Shown: positions 30,201 to 43,333 of the stretch, piece by piece
How positions within the stretch are numbered: the first letter of the stretch is position 1
Layout of the letters: the number at the start of each line of letters is the position of its first letter
Source: Hydractinia symbiolongicarpus
Lineage: Eukaryota; Cnidaria; Hydrozoa; Anthoathecata; Hydractiniidae
Direction: 5' to 3'
Length of the DNA stretch: 64,000 nt
Assembly (NCBI RefSeq): GCF_029227915.1
Contig: NC_079875.1
Span: 3,348,001-3,412,000 of the forward strand
Notes under the pieces: model-generated
The model's database searches: none
Seen by the model: only the letters and a program-made list of their open reading frames with translations
What the model was told of the DNA's origin: nothing
Program-made: the position numbers and the translations under genes

Positions 30201-33200
30201 ATAGTAGATAATAGTACATAATAAAAGCTCTTCTCGTTAATCTTGTTAAATTATGAGTAAAATGTGAACGTGTAGAAAAAATATATATTAGTTTGATAGT
30301 AAATATGGTAGAAATTCAGAAGCATATAGAAACCAGTTTTACCGGTTTGAGGTGTATATTTTATATACCGGTTTGAAGTGTATATTTTATATCTAACATC
30401 CCTTTCAAAAAGGCAACTCGTAATTATTGAGAGGGATTAATTAAAAATATGCTTTCTCCAGATTAGTGGTTTCTCATACATAAAAAGCAAGGAAAGAAAG
30501 AGATGGTGTGGCGCCATGGCTAAAGCTTTGGTTTATTTTATTATTTTTTGGTACTGCAATAAGTTTTGTGTGCGAACATCACTTCCTGTGCGTGGCCATC
30601 ATCTGCACTTACCACAACGAAGACACACAACATTGTAGCAATGCTACGCAAATACACGGCTGGTCTCAAGAATTAACAAACCTCGTGGAAACTGTGGGAA
30701 CTTGGAGTATGAACGCTTTATCTGCAGGAGTTCTCATCACGGTTTACATGTGGAAAAATTACTCAACAAAACGTTTCCTTAAAAACATAATTAAAATGAG
30801 CGATTTCTGGAGTTTTTTTAATTTTGTATGTATTCGTGTCTACACCTCTGATCACTATAGACGCTTATGGACAATCTCATTTGACTGGTATTATCTTAAA
30901 TAACGGCCTTATAATAGAATATGGAATCTCCTCCTTGCTACCTCTTACCATTTTCTATGTGGATTTGAAAGTTGTGGATAGGTGGTTAACACGTAAGTTG
31001 GAGAGTGAAAGGAAGCAATTTTATGCAAAATGGTAAACGTTAACAATTACACGTTTTTAATATATACCAATTATACTTAAGTTTTGATGAGTCCTAAGGC
31101 TTAGTTCTCACCTGGCACTAAAAAGCACTAAGCGATAGAAAATGAGCACTGAAGAGCACTGGAAAATAAACGTCTGTTTTAATGTCAAAAAACAGCGCTA
31201 ACGAGCTACAATGAGCACTAAGGAGCGTTGAAACTAATTCTCATTTTTGAAAAAAACACGAGATATCGCTCTTTAATGCTCTTTATGGCCAAACGAGAAC
31301 CAAACTGAAAAGGTAGCGATGCGTGGGACTTATGTACGTCTGCCTGTAAGTAGCTAAGTCGATTATATTTTCTACGATTCCCTTAAAAGCGAATATTCCC
31401 TAAAAACTATATACTGTATTTAATAAATCTTTTGCTTACATTTTGGATTGGCTAGAACAAATCATGTGATAAAATAAAGCTATTTGATTAGCTGGGAATT
31501 GTATTGTATGTTAATTTATATATACTGCGATGGGTTTTAAGACCACGGGGAGTGTAACTGCTTGTTATAATCGTTTTGTGATAAGAACAATAAATTTTCG
31601 AATATATGTTTTGTAAGTGGATTTTTCCACGGGTTTAAATAAAAAGTCGTTCTTATAAAACAACAGCAAGAAACATTAAAAAAGGGGCAGTTGAGATAGA
31701 TAGTCGTTTACATAATTCTCAACTTTTGGTTCCAATTTTGAAGATGTTAGTTTGGAAATACTATGTACGTATTCCTAATAGAGAGGTACATTATAAAGCC
31801 AAATTTTCTTTCTAGATGCCATATGTTTTATGTAGCCCATGATCCATTTAACATAATCTTTCACATCTATTTTCAGCTTCATCAAAATGGTGCTCTTTGT
31901 TTATATGTTAAGAAACTTGTATACAACACGTATTGTGCCACCATCAAAATATCGCATGTCGATTTCGCTTCTTTGAAATATCTTGACTTTGTTTTACAAG
32001 TCATGAATGTAGCTTACAGAGCAAAATTGACGAAATTGTTTTATTATTATTTGTTCAAAGACATTGAACAACCTGTGGTTTGCAATTAATTACTACTGAT
32101 TGTACATATATCTAATGCAACATACCTAAACAAAAAAATTAGACGAGAAAGCTGTTGTTTTTTTCATTTCTCACAAATTTCGTACAATTGTATTTGTGAC
32201 AAAGGTTTGAATAATTTGAATAAAAGGAACCGTAAGTGGTTGACAGAATAACTAACACACTTACCAACAAAATCACCAGCAAGAAGAAGGAAAAGCAAGA
32301 CATACAGCTTTGAGCAGAAGCGGTTAAAAAACTGTGTAGCATATTTTATTATCAAAAGATGGTTTTAAAATGTACATCGTTTGAAATGGTTAAAAATGTG
32401 GCTTCTGTTGGTTTATAATGTTTATAAAAAGCATATGGAATGAGATAGTTTTTTCGGAACTAACTTGAAACACAATTTTAACGTTGTTTCTGTGATTGAA
32501 ACAAAGTGAATTTCAAAGTGTTCAGATATAGTGTCCAGATACAGCCAACGATAGTATAAGTAAAAGCTTGGTATGGCGATTTATTGAGAAGTTCATTTTT
32601 CTGATGGGAAGTATTTTAAAAGGGAATTTAAATTTTGCCCTAACACTTGAGTTGCTAAAAAATGACCTTAAAATTGATGAAAAAGTTGCTAAATGTTGCT
32701 TAGCAGATAATAGAAATATTTTTATAATTAACAAAATATCAGCCAAAAACGAATAATTTTTCACCCACAATTTTTCGATATAATATCAAATCTAAGCTTA
32801 CTACCCAAACTAAATAAATTTTATAATTATAACTAAAAAAGTTTGTTCCAAAAATGCGTGTAAATTATTATATAAGTGAATACAAAATCAATGTAGCTCG
32901 GTTATTCATTTTTAAAACTGCAATGCGAACATAAATTGTTGCTTGTATTAAAAATTGTTATACTAGAGTAGCTTAGAAAACTTGCAACTTTTAATACAGT
33001 TGTTTATAAAGTGATTGCTTATGAAAATAAAACGTGTAGACGTACATACGTAACAAAAACTCTGAATTTACTCTTAAATTTTGAAAAAAGACGTACATTT
33101 CTTCGATAGTGTAAGAATACATAAAATAAAATATATATATAGTGAAACATATAAAGACGTACCTAGAGTTGGTATAACAGGAGTTGTCATCCATTTCTCT

Positions 33201-36200
33201 TCTATAAAAATATAACAAAATCTAACTTATTTAAATGTTTAAAAGAAAATAAATCTCCCTCCAAATTAAGTTATTTCACTTCAAAGCTATTTTATTCACA
33301 TTTAATTAGTTTCAAACAGCTTTATCGCTACCTAGATATACCTGGATAGAGATTGATGGAATTTTTTTCAAAAACAAAGCATCTGAATAAGAAAAATTTG
33401 GAAGGCATTTTTTATTGCAGCATTTTAGCGCTTAGTCCAGAATGTTGGTAAAAAAAGTAAACAAATTGCATGAAGTACAGAAGAGAAGCATAAAATGAAT
33501 TTCAACGATCAAAGTAACGAAATATTCAACATTCCACAATACCCCAGTACAAAACAACACATTGTTACAATTCGAGGACAAAGAAATCAGACATACCATC
33601 ACATCGATACAATTTGTTAATCTGATATATATCCTCTTTGCTCAATCGTATTCTTTGGCCAATCAGCTTTTGTTTTGTTGGATCAAGAGTCTCAATAGCA
33701 TTGGTGCCATGTTTGGCAAATGTAGTTGCGTTATAATGCATGATAGAGGAAAAGTCGTATGGACTGTTCAAACTGTCAACTTTGTCAGCCCCATACTTGA
33801 TGAAGTTATCCGTTGCGTCTATAAAAAGTTAACAGATTTCAATTAGTTACAAAAGAGCGCTAAAAAGGAGATCGTTTTAGTCGAACTATGTATAGAAATA
33901 GTTAAGTTACATATTTTTATCATGTCTATTGTTTTAAATAATGTCAAGGGAGAAGAATTGCGGGAAAATGAATGGGTTACAAATTTAATATGAAGCTTGT
34001 TCTACGCATAGTTCGTTGAAGTATTCACAAGTCAGACTAAATAATATCCGATTCAACCTCATCCAATATCTTTTTAATGTCGCAAGTACTGTACGTCCCT
34101 CTGTTTTAAAACAACGTAGGGTGCAAAAAAAAACAAGATAAAGCGAAAAATCACCGAATCAATTGCTTCGAGTTTTACATGCTTAGGTAAAATGTTACTT
34201 TCGGAGAAGCAATATTTTACGTTTAGTATATATATACATCTATTTTCACATCAGCGTAGGTACTTTTAGTTTATATTTTGTGATTTTCGTAGTGTTTTGT
34301 TCGCTGATTCGATATATGCTTTTTTTTGTTTTATTTGCATCTCTCCATTATTTGACTTTACGTTTTTGTGTAAGCTATAAACATAATTATTCCCACCGAC
34401 GTATGTTTAAATAGTTGCGTTTTATCAAGCCCTAACCGACTGTTAAATAATGAAATTTAAAACGCGCAATCTGATATGAATTTGCAGGTGCATTGACAAG
34501 TAATATACCCGTGTTTTACTCATTTTTGTATATTTTACTGAATAAGAAAGAATAAAAAAGCATATGTAAGGGTAAGTCTGTAAAAAAGATTGAGTATATT
34601 TCATGGTTTTTGTTATTATTTTCTTTTTTGTTATGATTTTTTGTAATAGAACAAGCAATGGCTACACCAGCAAGTATGTAAATTTGTTCTTCATTCTAAT
34701 ACTGCAGCCAAAACCTTCCCAAACTTCCACCGCTGATAACACGAATCAGTCTTCAATAAACGGCAACATTATTAATTTTCGGACCTTCTAAAATTTTTGG
34801 TAAGTTTTTCGAACGTCCTCTGCAAATGAAGTTAAGAAAGAGCCGTAACCAATAAAATAAGTTAAAAAGACGTCAATTGGAACTTCAAGTTAATTTGTCA
34901 AGTAGATTGAATACAAATTGAATGAAGAAACTAAACCTTTAACACTCATTTTTACTCATTAAACATGTTTAATTGCTAGCATGATAATTAAAGAACAAGC
35001 AGTAATGACCGCTGCAACTGATTGCAACAGGGAAGGTTTGCCACCCACTCCAAACACTGCATTGCGTTATTCGTAATAGTGTTTTTTTAAAAACGACAGT
35101 GTCACGCGTATAAATTTTTGTAATTTTTGTACTTAATTTCTGTAAATAAATAATTTTTGCGCAAAAATGGGAATTAATTTTACTTACAGCTGAGGACATT
35201 GTCATCAATCACTCTGATATATTTGTCTCGGTCTGGTCGGCTTTGTTCGTGATGAAAACCTGAGAAAATGGATTTGTAAGAGAGATAAGTAAGAGAGTAG
35301 ACAAACGTAAGGGAAAGCCAACGTCGAGCAGCGTTGTTGTGGTTGAAAACTATGATTGAATAGGCACAGTGATTCATTTTATTTAGAGTTCCAGCCTCAG
35401 GGAAGTTTTCGATTTAAGTCCTTAATCTGTGTATGGTCCTTTTTGTATTTTTTCATCAACAGAAAACCAATTTTTTCTGATATCAATTGTTCGCTTTGAA
35501 TAATTCGTTGCATTTTAAAGGAAGTATTATTATTTTTACCCAATACGGAGTAGGTAGGGAGTACATGGTACTCGACAGCTGATATTTCGACAAGACTACT
35601 CCGTAAAAACCCTTCTGTCAGGATATCATAAACGTAAAAGACCCTTAAGGTAAGGTAGTGAATATAAGTTACAACAGCCTACCTAAGGAATGCATGATTT
35701 CATGAATGGCTATCCCTTTTGTCCAACAGATAGGTCCCAATGAAATTGTGTTTTTTCTACCTCTTTTGTAACCAACCATGGACGAGCAGCTAAAAATAGA
35801 TTACATAAAAGATAAAGCAGTAGCAGTTGCTGTTATATGTAGTATGAGTAATGATGAAAATAATGCTCAAAAGGCTTTTCTCACTCTGCATTAGAAACTT
35901 TTAATAAACGCTCGTTTTAATCATTGCAAAATAGAGTATTATTGTAGTAATTCCCACTTTCTAGACGAAATTGCATGTGAAAAAGAGTTAATATACAGCG
36001 CCCCGCAGTATCTTACGTAGCATATGTGTAGGACGTCTAGAAAGAGCAATGGACCAGAGGCGTAGTTACTAAGGTTTGTTTATGTTAGGGCGTTGTCGGT
36101 GTGAGTACTTCAAGTCTTCCGGAGTGACAGAAAAATTAACACCCTCAAGGAATCCATCCTAAATGCCCGACAGTGTATAGGTAGTGTCGTTAGTGAACGG

Positions 36201-39200
36201 CTCCAAACCGGCTAACAACACCTCACTTACAGTGCGGAAGTGGATACTTGAATCCGACCGTTATGATTTCGAGTCAAATGCGCTATCACTATTTAAATAA
36301 AATTACAAATTTTGTCTTATAAACTTTTTTATTATTTGTTTATTTATTTTTCTAATTTCGATGCAAGAGATAGAGTACAGGTGACTTGCATTATAAAAAA
36401 ACTTCTTGTAGCAAAAAAGCTGGTAGTAAAACAGCATTTTCATAGCCTAAAGTTAATGATAGCTCGCACATTAACTATATATGATGGTGCTTTATCCTTT
36501 TTGCACTTATTTTGCTTGTAATCGATACATATACAAATGTTTTGGCTGAATTCTTATCAGCGATATTTCTACATCAGCTTTAAACACGAAAAGAAATATT
36601 CGCTTGAGTTGAGACCGATTAACGCGTAATTAAAAATGAATACGCTAACCATTAAGTCCATTATACAAGCTGTACTATGCTGAATTAAATTCTTAAAATC
36701 CTTAGCACGCTTTGACTTTGTTGGGCTCGACAAATATTTTTAGCAGAGCCAAACTGAACTTCACTCTATCAAAATTTCTTTGATGATAGAACTTTTACAA
36801 TAGTTTTTAACTGAATAATCAGCTATGCGCATGCTTCACTTTTACCACGCTATGCACATGCTTCACTTTTGCAACACTATGCGCATGCTTCAGTTTTACA
36901 ACGCTATGTGCATGCTTTAGTTTTACAACGCTATGCGCATGCTTCAGTTTTACAACGCTATGCGCATGCTTTACTTTTACAACGCTATGCGCATGCTTCA
37001 GTTTTACAACGCTATGCACATGCTTCAGTTTTACAACGCTATGCGCAAACTTCAGTTTTACAACGCTATGCGCATGCTTCAGTTTTACAACGCTATGCGC
37101 AAACTTCAGTTTTACAACGCTATGTGCATGCTTCAGTTTTACAATGCTATGTGCATGCTTCAGTTTTACAACGCTATGCACATGCTTCAGTTTTCAACGC
37201 TATGCGCATGCTTCAGTTTTACAACGCTATGCGCATGCTTCAGTTCTACAACGCTATGCGCATGCTTCACTTTTACAACGCTATGCGCATGCTTTAGTTT
37301 TACAACGCTATGCGCATGCTTCAGTTTTACAACGCTATGCGCATGCTTTACTTTTACAACGCTATGCGCATGCTTCACTTTTACAACGCTATGTGCATGC
37401 TTCACGTTTACAATGCTATGTGCATGCTTTAGTTTTACAACGCTATTATTATTTCATTTATTTAACGCTATGCGCATGCTTCAGTTTTACAACGCTATGC
37501 GCATGCTTCAGTTTTACAACGCTATGCGCAAACTTCAGTTTTACAACGCTATGCGCATGCTTCAGTTTTACAACGCTATGCGCAAACTTCAGTTTTACAA
37601 CGCTATGTGCATGCTTCAGTTTTACAATGCTATGTGCATGCTTCAGTTTTACAACGCTATGCACATGCTTCACGTTTACAACGCTATGTGCATGCTTTAG
37701 TTTTACAACGCTATGCGCATGCTTCACTTTTACAACGCTATGCGCATGCTTTAGTTTCACAACGCTATGCGCATGCTTCCGTTTTACAACGCCATGCGCA
37801 TGCTTCACTTTTACAACGCTATGCACATGCTTTAGTTTTACAACGCTATGCACATGCTTCAGTTTTACAACGCCATGCGCATGCTTCACTTTTACAACGC
37901 TATGCACATGCTTTAGTTTTACAACGCTATGCGCATGCTTCAGTTTTACAACGCTATGCGCATGCTTCACTTTTACAACGCTATGCGCATGCTTTAGTTT
38001 TACAACGCTATGCGCATGCTTCAGTTTTACAACGCTATGCGCATGCTTCCGTTTTACAACGCCATGCGCATGCTTCAGTTTTACAACGCTATGCGCATGC
38101 TTCACGTTTACAACGTTATGCACATGCTTCAGCACGGCTCGGTTCGGTCTATGGTTTTATGCAGTCGAGCCAAGTCGTGCAAAGGCGTGTGACACAGCTT
38201 GGTTTGACACAACACGGCTAAATATTTGTTTTATAGCCTGTGCCAATCTGAACTCGATAACCCCCGCTCGATACAGCACAGTTTATGTAATGGGTCTTAC
38301 AAAGCTCTGTTGATGTGTACAAAGTTTATAAGCAAGCTATATGTTATGTATGGAAGTGATACATACCCCTGTCCGTTAAGAAACTGTAAATAAGCAAATT
38401 CCTTTGTTCTTGGAATAAATCGTAAGCAAGTGTATTTATGATATTCTCTGAAAGCATCTTCGATAACTTTTCTTGCTTTAGGAATAGTTTCTAAAAATGT
38501 TATCGTATATAATATCTTAATAAAAATAGAAATATTTGACATATTAGGCAATGTACAACACAGCTCAGCATAGCACGGTACAGTATTGTATTTCATTATC
38601 TTCTTTAATTTTACTGTAAATTTCTAAACTAGCGGCTTATCTGAATGAACGGCCATACTACGCTCAGGGTAGGGTTGCGTATACATGAATGCTTTTCATT
38701 CACCTAGGCAAATGTGAAATCGTTTCGGTCTTCCAACCTTTTTATATTATATCTGGAAGTGAAACTCATTTCATTTCAATCTTTTTAAAAAATTAAAATT
38801 TTGTAAAAAATTATGCAAATAACTTAAGATGCAATTGAATTGAAGAGGATGTGCAGTTATCATAAAGTGAGCGCAAAAAATGGCTAGTGCCAGGAAATTT
38901 ATTTCCATCCTGGCGATCATCTCCGTCCAAGGTTTCTTCTAACAAAGCAATACATTCATGTATCGAATCAACGCTAACAGGTGTTTTTTTAAAATGGGAA
39001 GAATTTAAGTTAGATAACCATTGATTACTTCTGGAAATATGGGAATCTCATCCAGCAGTTTTAGTGGCTTATCTGACGCCTCAGATTTAAAAATGTTTTT
39101 AACAATTCCACTTAACAGTAACTATACACTTTTTTAAAATATCATGACTCTAACCTGGCCGGACATAATGCATTATTTACTGTCAGTAATATTCTTTAAG

Positions 39201-41590
39201 CATTCACAGTATGATACTAAATATAGAAATAGTATTTTACACATACTTAGTCCATACAAGTCGTAGGGAATCAGTTTGGGCCATGGATGTCGAGTTGCAG
39301 CTAATGGGAGATCTCTGTTAAATTCTCCTTTCTTGATTCTTTCTAATTGGTCCGGACTGAGAATCATATCACCTTCAAATAGGTTTGGATCTAAATAAAT
39401 AACAAAATAAGTTAATAAATAGTGATTTTATTACTTCCTATTATGATTTAGGATAGGCACTTCACGTCCTATCGGACTGTTATTAATGAGAAAGGAAAGC
39501 GTATTGTCTTTTTTTTTTTCGCCGACCGCTACGCGAGGCGGAATTTTTAAAATTGCCTTAACAGATACAGAGGGATACAGCGCAGCTAAGCTGGACGGAC
39601 AAGAGTTGTGACATTTAGGCTTTAAGCTAAAATATTTGCGCGGACCCTGCCATTGTTATTTTTTTTTTTTTTTTGTTGATTTTTTTGTTATTTCCTGAAG
39701 AGCCAATAGGAAAGCCTCGTTTCGGTTACAACTAATAAGAATACAGATTGTAAATAATCTGATCTTCACGATTTTCTAGTATTCTACATTCCTTGGCCAA
39801 AGCTTTGGACTTTGACCAAAACCACTCTAAATTCTGCTTGAACAAATCGTCCCTTGGCTGTGCCTGTGGGGAATTCCTTTCAGGGTTGGCTTGTTGGTGA
39901 GAATTCCAGAGTAGTTTATATTATACTACACTTGATATAAAGGTAAGAATTATTGTATTTTGATTAGCTGGTGTTTTTAGCTGTACATTTTTTGTCTAGT
40001 TACCAAGCTAGCTAGCTATAGAATAGTTAAAGCTAGCTAGCTACCAAAGAAATGCAAAGTTTTTAGTTGGGTTAATAGTTAGCGAACTGGACGTAGGTAC
40101 TCCCTAAACAACAAAAAGCATTCACAAAATATTTTTCCAGTCTTCGATTGGATAAAATTATACTGGAATATTGTAAAATCACTTGTCCCTAGCTACAGTT
40201 AACCCACTATATAGCAGCCAGCTAGCTAGACATGTTTTATCGTGACACGATGGTGTTTATATTTCCACACCCCAAAAGCAAATTGGAGGGCTGAAAAATG
40301 CAGGCGATAAGCCATTGACTATTTTTTTCAAACTTTATTTCCAAGATTTGTGTATTGCTCACTTATACACTTTACATTTATGTTATAACCGGGACATAAA
40401 TATTTTTCTGTAAGCTGATAAAATCCAGACCACATATATATACGTTTAGCTTTATACACTGACCTTGCAATTGACCGAGGCAAATGCACAGTTGTTAACA
40501 AAAATTCTCGATTCAAGTTGGCATGTATTCGTCGCATGGTTTTTATTGCAGTTGGATGTGATTTAATTCACATGTATAAGTTTTGTTCTCATTATCTTAT
40601 AAATTTCTCTCTAAATGTAACTGCGATTTGTGTATGGGATCTCACGATCAAAAACAAAATATGAATTGCCCACATGAAACACAAGTTTGCCTACTTAGAG
40701 CAGGCAAATGGTGGTTCATGTTGAGAATGATAAAAAAAATTATGTATCAGTTTGATAACGATTTATATACGTTTGGCATTTGGCATTTTTTTATATTTTT
40801 ATTAAAAAAAAATTTGTAGTCAAGCTTCACAAAGCCTTATAATAATTTCAACAAGCTCTCAAATTTTGTCCTCAGAAGGAAGGACATTAACGCTGAGCTT
40901 ACTTGTTTTTTCTTTGTTTTAAACTTGTAAAACTTTGGTTGCAGATAACATGCATCGCGTTTTTGCTCTCTGAGAATAATCTCACACTGTATGACATATT
41001 TTAATCCCATACTTATTATCTCCGCTGATGGCGGAAATCTTCAAGCCATTGGGATTTTTGTTTTATATCAACAACTAACTGCAAGTCACGTAAAAAAATT
41101 CACTTGACAGACAGAAAAAAATGAAAGATAATTGGATATTAATATAAATGTTAAACATTTTATATTTATACCATTTATTTTATCAATATTTTATGGATGT
41201 AAATTAGAAATATTATATTAGAGTCCAGGAGCCGAAGATGAAAATTTCAAGGCTCGGAAATTAAGATGAGAAAATAAAATAAAAAACCTTTGTTCTTCCA
41301 GAATTTGTATTGTTCGGAGTTTTCAGCTTCAAAACTGACCAAACTCGCAAAATTTAATTTAAGTAAATACATTTGCGTGCGTCTAAGATCATCGGGCATG
41401 CTTCGTAAGCCTTCTGGAATACTTATAAAATGGAATAAAATTCGATATGGCATGTCATTAAAGCACGAATATATCTTTTTTTTAACCAATGACAACAATG
41501 TTACTAACCTTCCATTGGAGGATAACACGTTGCCATGGCAGCAAACAATATAAAACAGGATAAGCTAAGCAGCATGTTATTGTCCATCAT
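27266..41590 (-). CDS. Astacin-family zinc metalloproteinase with C-terminal ShK domain, 8 coding exons, 304 aa
   Basis: Coding exons: 41590-41509, 39390-39247, 38490-38367, 35789-35683, 35259-35188, 33818-33597, 33201-33163, 27390-27266. All junctions are GT-AG, phases agree, and the sum is 915 nt = 305 codons. Exon 1 is a signal peptide (MLLSLSCFILFAAMATC). Exon 2 has FEGDM, the propeptide motif whose Asp caps zinc in astacins, then the likely maturation site. Exons 4-5 together encode HEIMHSLGFHH, the HExxHxxGxxH zinc site, followed by EQSRPDRD. Exon 6 has the Met-turn SIMHY. The last exon has six cysteines in ShK spacing, ending GLC. Secreted protease of matrix, development or venom type; the ShK tail is a common cnidarian partner domain, not proof of toxicity. 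Extra alternative exons between exons 7 and 8 are possible. Confidence 0.92.
28573..28959 (+). CDS. Hypothetical hydrophobic ORF in an astacin intron
   Basis: 128 aa, MKLDTTYFAIKMGNNISCGL at the start, a basic middle (DRKKKAKTRNSFRYKK), then one or two hydrophobic helices (FVLVIIYIWWSVFVFLLRIV). DNA at about 28750-28787 forms a hairpin around AGAAATTCTTTT. It lies next to a dispersed repeat (28965-29060), so it could be part of a transposon. No family recognised; may be spurious. Confidence 0.25.
   Translation: MKLDTTYFAIKMGNNISCGLGSYFSKLICEIFLNGKFLEISIFVGSVWGELTDRKKKAKTRNSFRYKKNFVLVIIYIWWSVFVFLLRIVVEILFFADYFPGIWGDLRFCLYSLLKTLVETPLLYQLVK
28965..29060. repeat. Dispersed repeat, second copy
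   Basis: Partner of 17255-17345, sharing the CTGCATAAACTATCTC core. Confidence 0.5.
29157..29514. repeat. Three tandem units of about 110-127 bp
   Basis: Units begin near 29157, 29284 and 29404, each with a TTAGGTGACAAAA-like start, ATGTCAC in the middle, CTTTTTTTGTTAACTGTGCC and TTTGGCCTAAAATGAC at the end. Unit length falls from 127 to 120 to 111 bp through small deletions. Located in intron 7 of the astacin gene. Confidence 0.75.
30508..31036 (+). pseudogene. Multi-TM protein nested in an astacin intron, one frameshift in a poly-T run
   Basis: The plus strand encodes a signal-like or TM start (LWFILLFFGTAISFVCEHHF), a Cys-containing loop, further TM segments, and after a one-base frame change near 30813-30825 (TTTTTTT) a second open part (FVSTPLITIDAYG, LLPLTIFYVDLKVVDRWL) ending YAKW. 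Together about 175 residues with roughly four hydrophobic segments. No ATG is obvious: the frame opens after TAA at 30481, so a 5' exon may exist. The frameshift may be a sequencing error in the T run. Family not recognised. Confidence 0.4.
31101..31303. mobile_element. Short MITE-like repeat with imperfect terminal inverted repeats
   Basis: Starts TTAGTTCTCACCTGGC and ends with an imperfect inverse complement, GGCCAAACGAGAACCAA. The interior is filled with GAGCACT/AGCACTAA motifs in both directions. About 200 bp and non-coding. No clear target duplication seen. Confidence 0.55.
36822..38131. repeat. 27-bp minisatellite array
   Basis: About 48 units (by length) of a 27-bp unit built from CGCATGCTTCAGTTTTACAACGCTAT, interrupted once at about 37437-37465 by ATTATTATTTCATTTATTTA. 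Unit length divisible by three makes several frames open, producing long but spurious ORFs. It lies in intron 3 of the astacin gene. Variants of the CGCATG core are mostly CACATG and TGCATG, the two products of CpG decay. Confidence 0.95.
37030..37663. repeat. Higher-order duplication within the minisatellite
   Basis: The characteristic order of variant units (two GCGCAAAC variants, then TGTGCATG units with an AATGCT variant) occurs at about 37030-37180 and again 483 bp later at about 37513-37663. A block of units was duplicated after the variants arose. Confidence 0.65.
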
Positions 41591-43333
41591 GTTATCCACT
41601 TCAGTGCAAAGGTAAAAACTTCTGACAAGTTTTATTAGAATGCTTGAGTTATTTTTTCTACACTGACTATTGAAACACCTGCGAGATGTAAATATAAAAA
41701 CGCTACTCTAAATCGAATTAAAACCACTTCTCTGATGTTCTCAAAACAGTTATCTTGAAATTTGTGACACCACCTGCAATATGAATCAATAGAAAAGTTC
41801 ATTTTTCGATTTGATATGTTAGTTATTAGCTTTTATTTGTTGATTGTTGCAAAACAAGATTTCAATTTAAATTAAAGCTAAATTTTGTGGAATTGTGTCT
41901 AATTTATAAACAGTCAAGGGGTCGCTTCAACGTACGCACGCCGGCGTGAACGTTTTTTTATTTGCACATAATGACTTTGCTTGCGTTGATTGATAATGAT
42001 ATTTCACTTGGGTAAAAAAAGAATTGATCCTTGTTAAACTAATTTTAAAAATTTAACTCTCTCTGTGCACTACGTGGACCGTTATTACATCGACCCTTGT
42101 TACGTTCGCTCTTCCATTGATATATTATTGGTCTTTAATCAACATCATTCTATCCTACGCTGGCCCCAATAATGATATTTTTCAAATGTCGACGCTTACA
42201 CATGGCTGTAAAAACGAAGAATTTTAAACAAAAGAGTTATCACCAGTAATTATTTTGCAACATATGCTTTTAAATAAGCGAAAATGCAGTTTCTTAATAG
42301 CTTTGATGGGGATTGCTAAAACAGGGTGCAAGAAATTATACACCAAATATATATTCTTTGTCAATATTAAGTAATATTATTGTTTTTAGTTGATATTCAG
42401 TTACTTCTGCTATCACCATTTAAATAAGGAGACGTTTAAACAGTAGAAAACACTTTAACCATTAGGCTCCACAGCAGTCTTTTAAAGTGGCCTCAATTTC
42501 TAATATTTCTTCACCGACAATTATTTCGACTTTGGTCTCGATTTCTAGCCAACCTCTTATCTTACGGTTGGTGCACATGGTCACTACCAGATAGAAAATC
42601 TATTTCTCTTTCATATGAGCCTCCATCTTAGTATCTTAAAGTTGAGCGATCACGAATTATGCCTAATGGACGGCACAGTTTTATTTTTTCACAATTATGT
42701 TTTTTACATACAAATACACAACAAAAACATCGCATACTAGTTTGAATTTTAGGTGTCGCAGCCATTTAGTACCTAATATTAAAGTATTTATTTTTAGAAC
42801 AGTTCTTTTTATGAAAATGTTAGAAATAATTATGCTTTTTGTTAGAGGTTGTTCTTTTAACATTTTCAACAGTTTCTACCTCCCTACCCACTTGATATAT
42901 GTTATTGCAGAAGAATGACTTTCTTAATGTCGATGGGATGTAAACCTATAAACTAAAATAACTTTTAAAAAAGTTTATAAAAAAAGTTGTGAGTCATACA
43001 CGAAATTTTTGTGAATAATGAACGAATTGGTTTTACACTGTTAAGCTAAAAAAAATTAATTTTAATGAAAAATTTTGATAAAAATTTAGAATAGTTTAGA
43101 ATAAACTTTCCTCTCTATATATCCCTGAACATAAATTATCGCAAAAGGAGGGAAAATTTTTGAAGCTGGAGACCACAACCAATAAGTAAGTAAAACACAC
43201 TTAAAAATTCTCTTGTCATAGCTCACTACAGGCTACAGAGCACTGGCCATGTGATGCCGGTTTTTTAATATTTCGAGAGATAGTCAAAAAAGACCTTTTG
43301 CAAAAATATTATTCCGGATTGTAAAAAAGTGAG
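41591..43333. other. No gene seen
   Basis: Upstream of astacin exon 1; its promoter should lie in the first part. AT-rich, no supported exon. Confidence 0.4.

Noticed and set aside
31763-32089. Plus-strand ORF of 108 codons preceded by an acceptor-like TTTTCAG
   Set aside because: No domain, very AT-rich codons, and no partner exon; it lies in an intron of the minus-strand astacin gene.
36869-38313. Long ORFs of up to 389 codons on both strands in the repeat array
   Set aside because: They are by-products of a 27-bp repeat unit (multiple of three) without stops; the peptide is a monotonous repeat and lies in an astacin intron.
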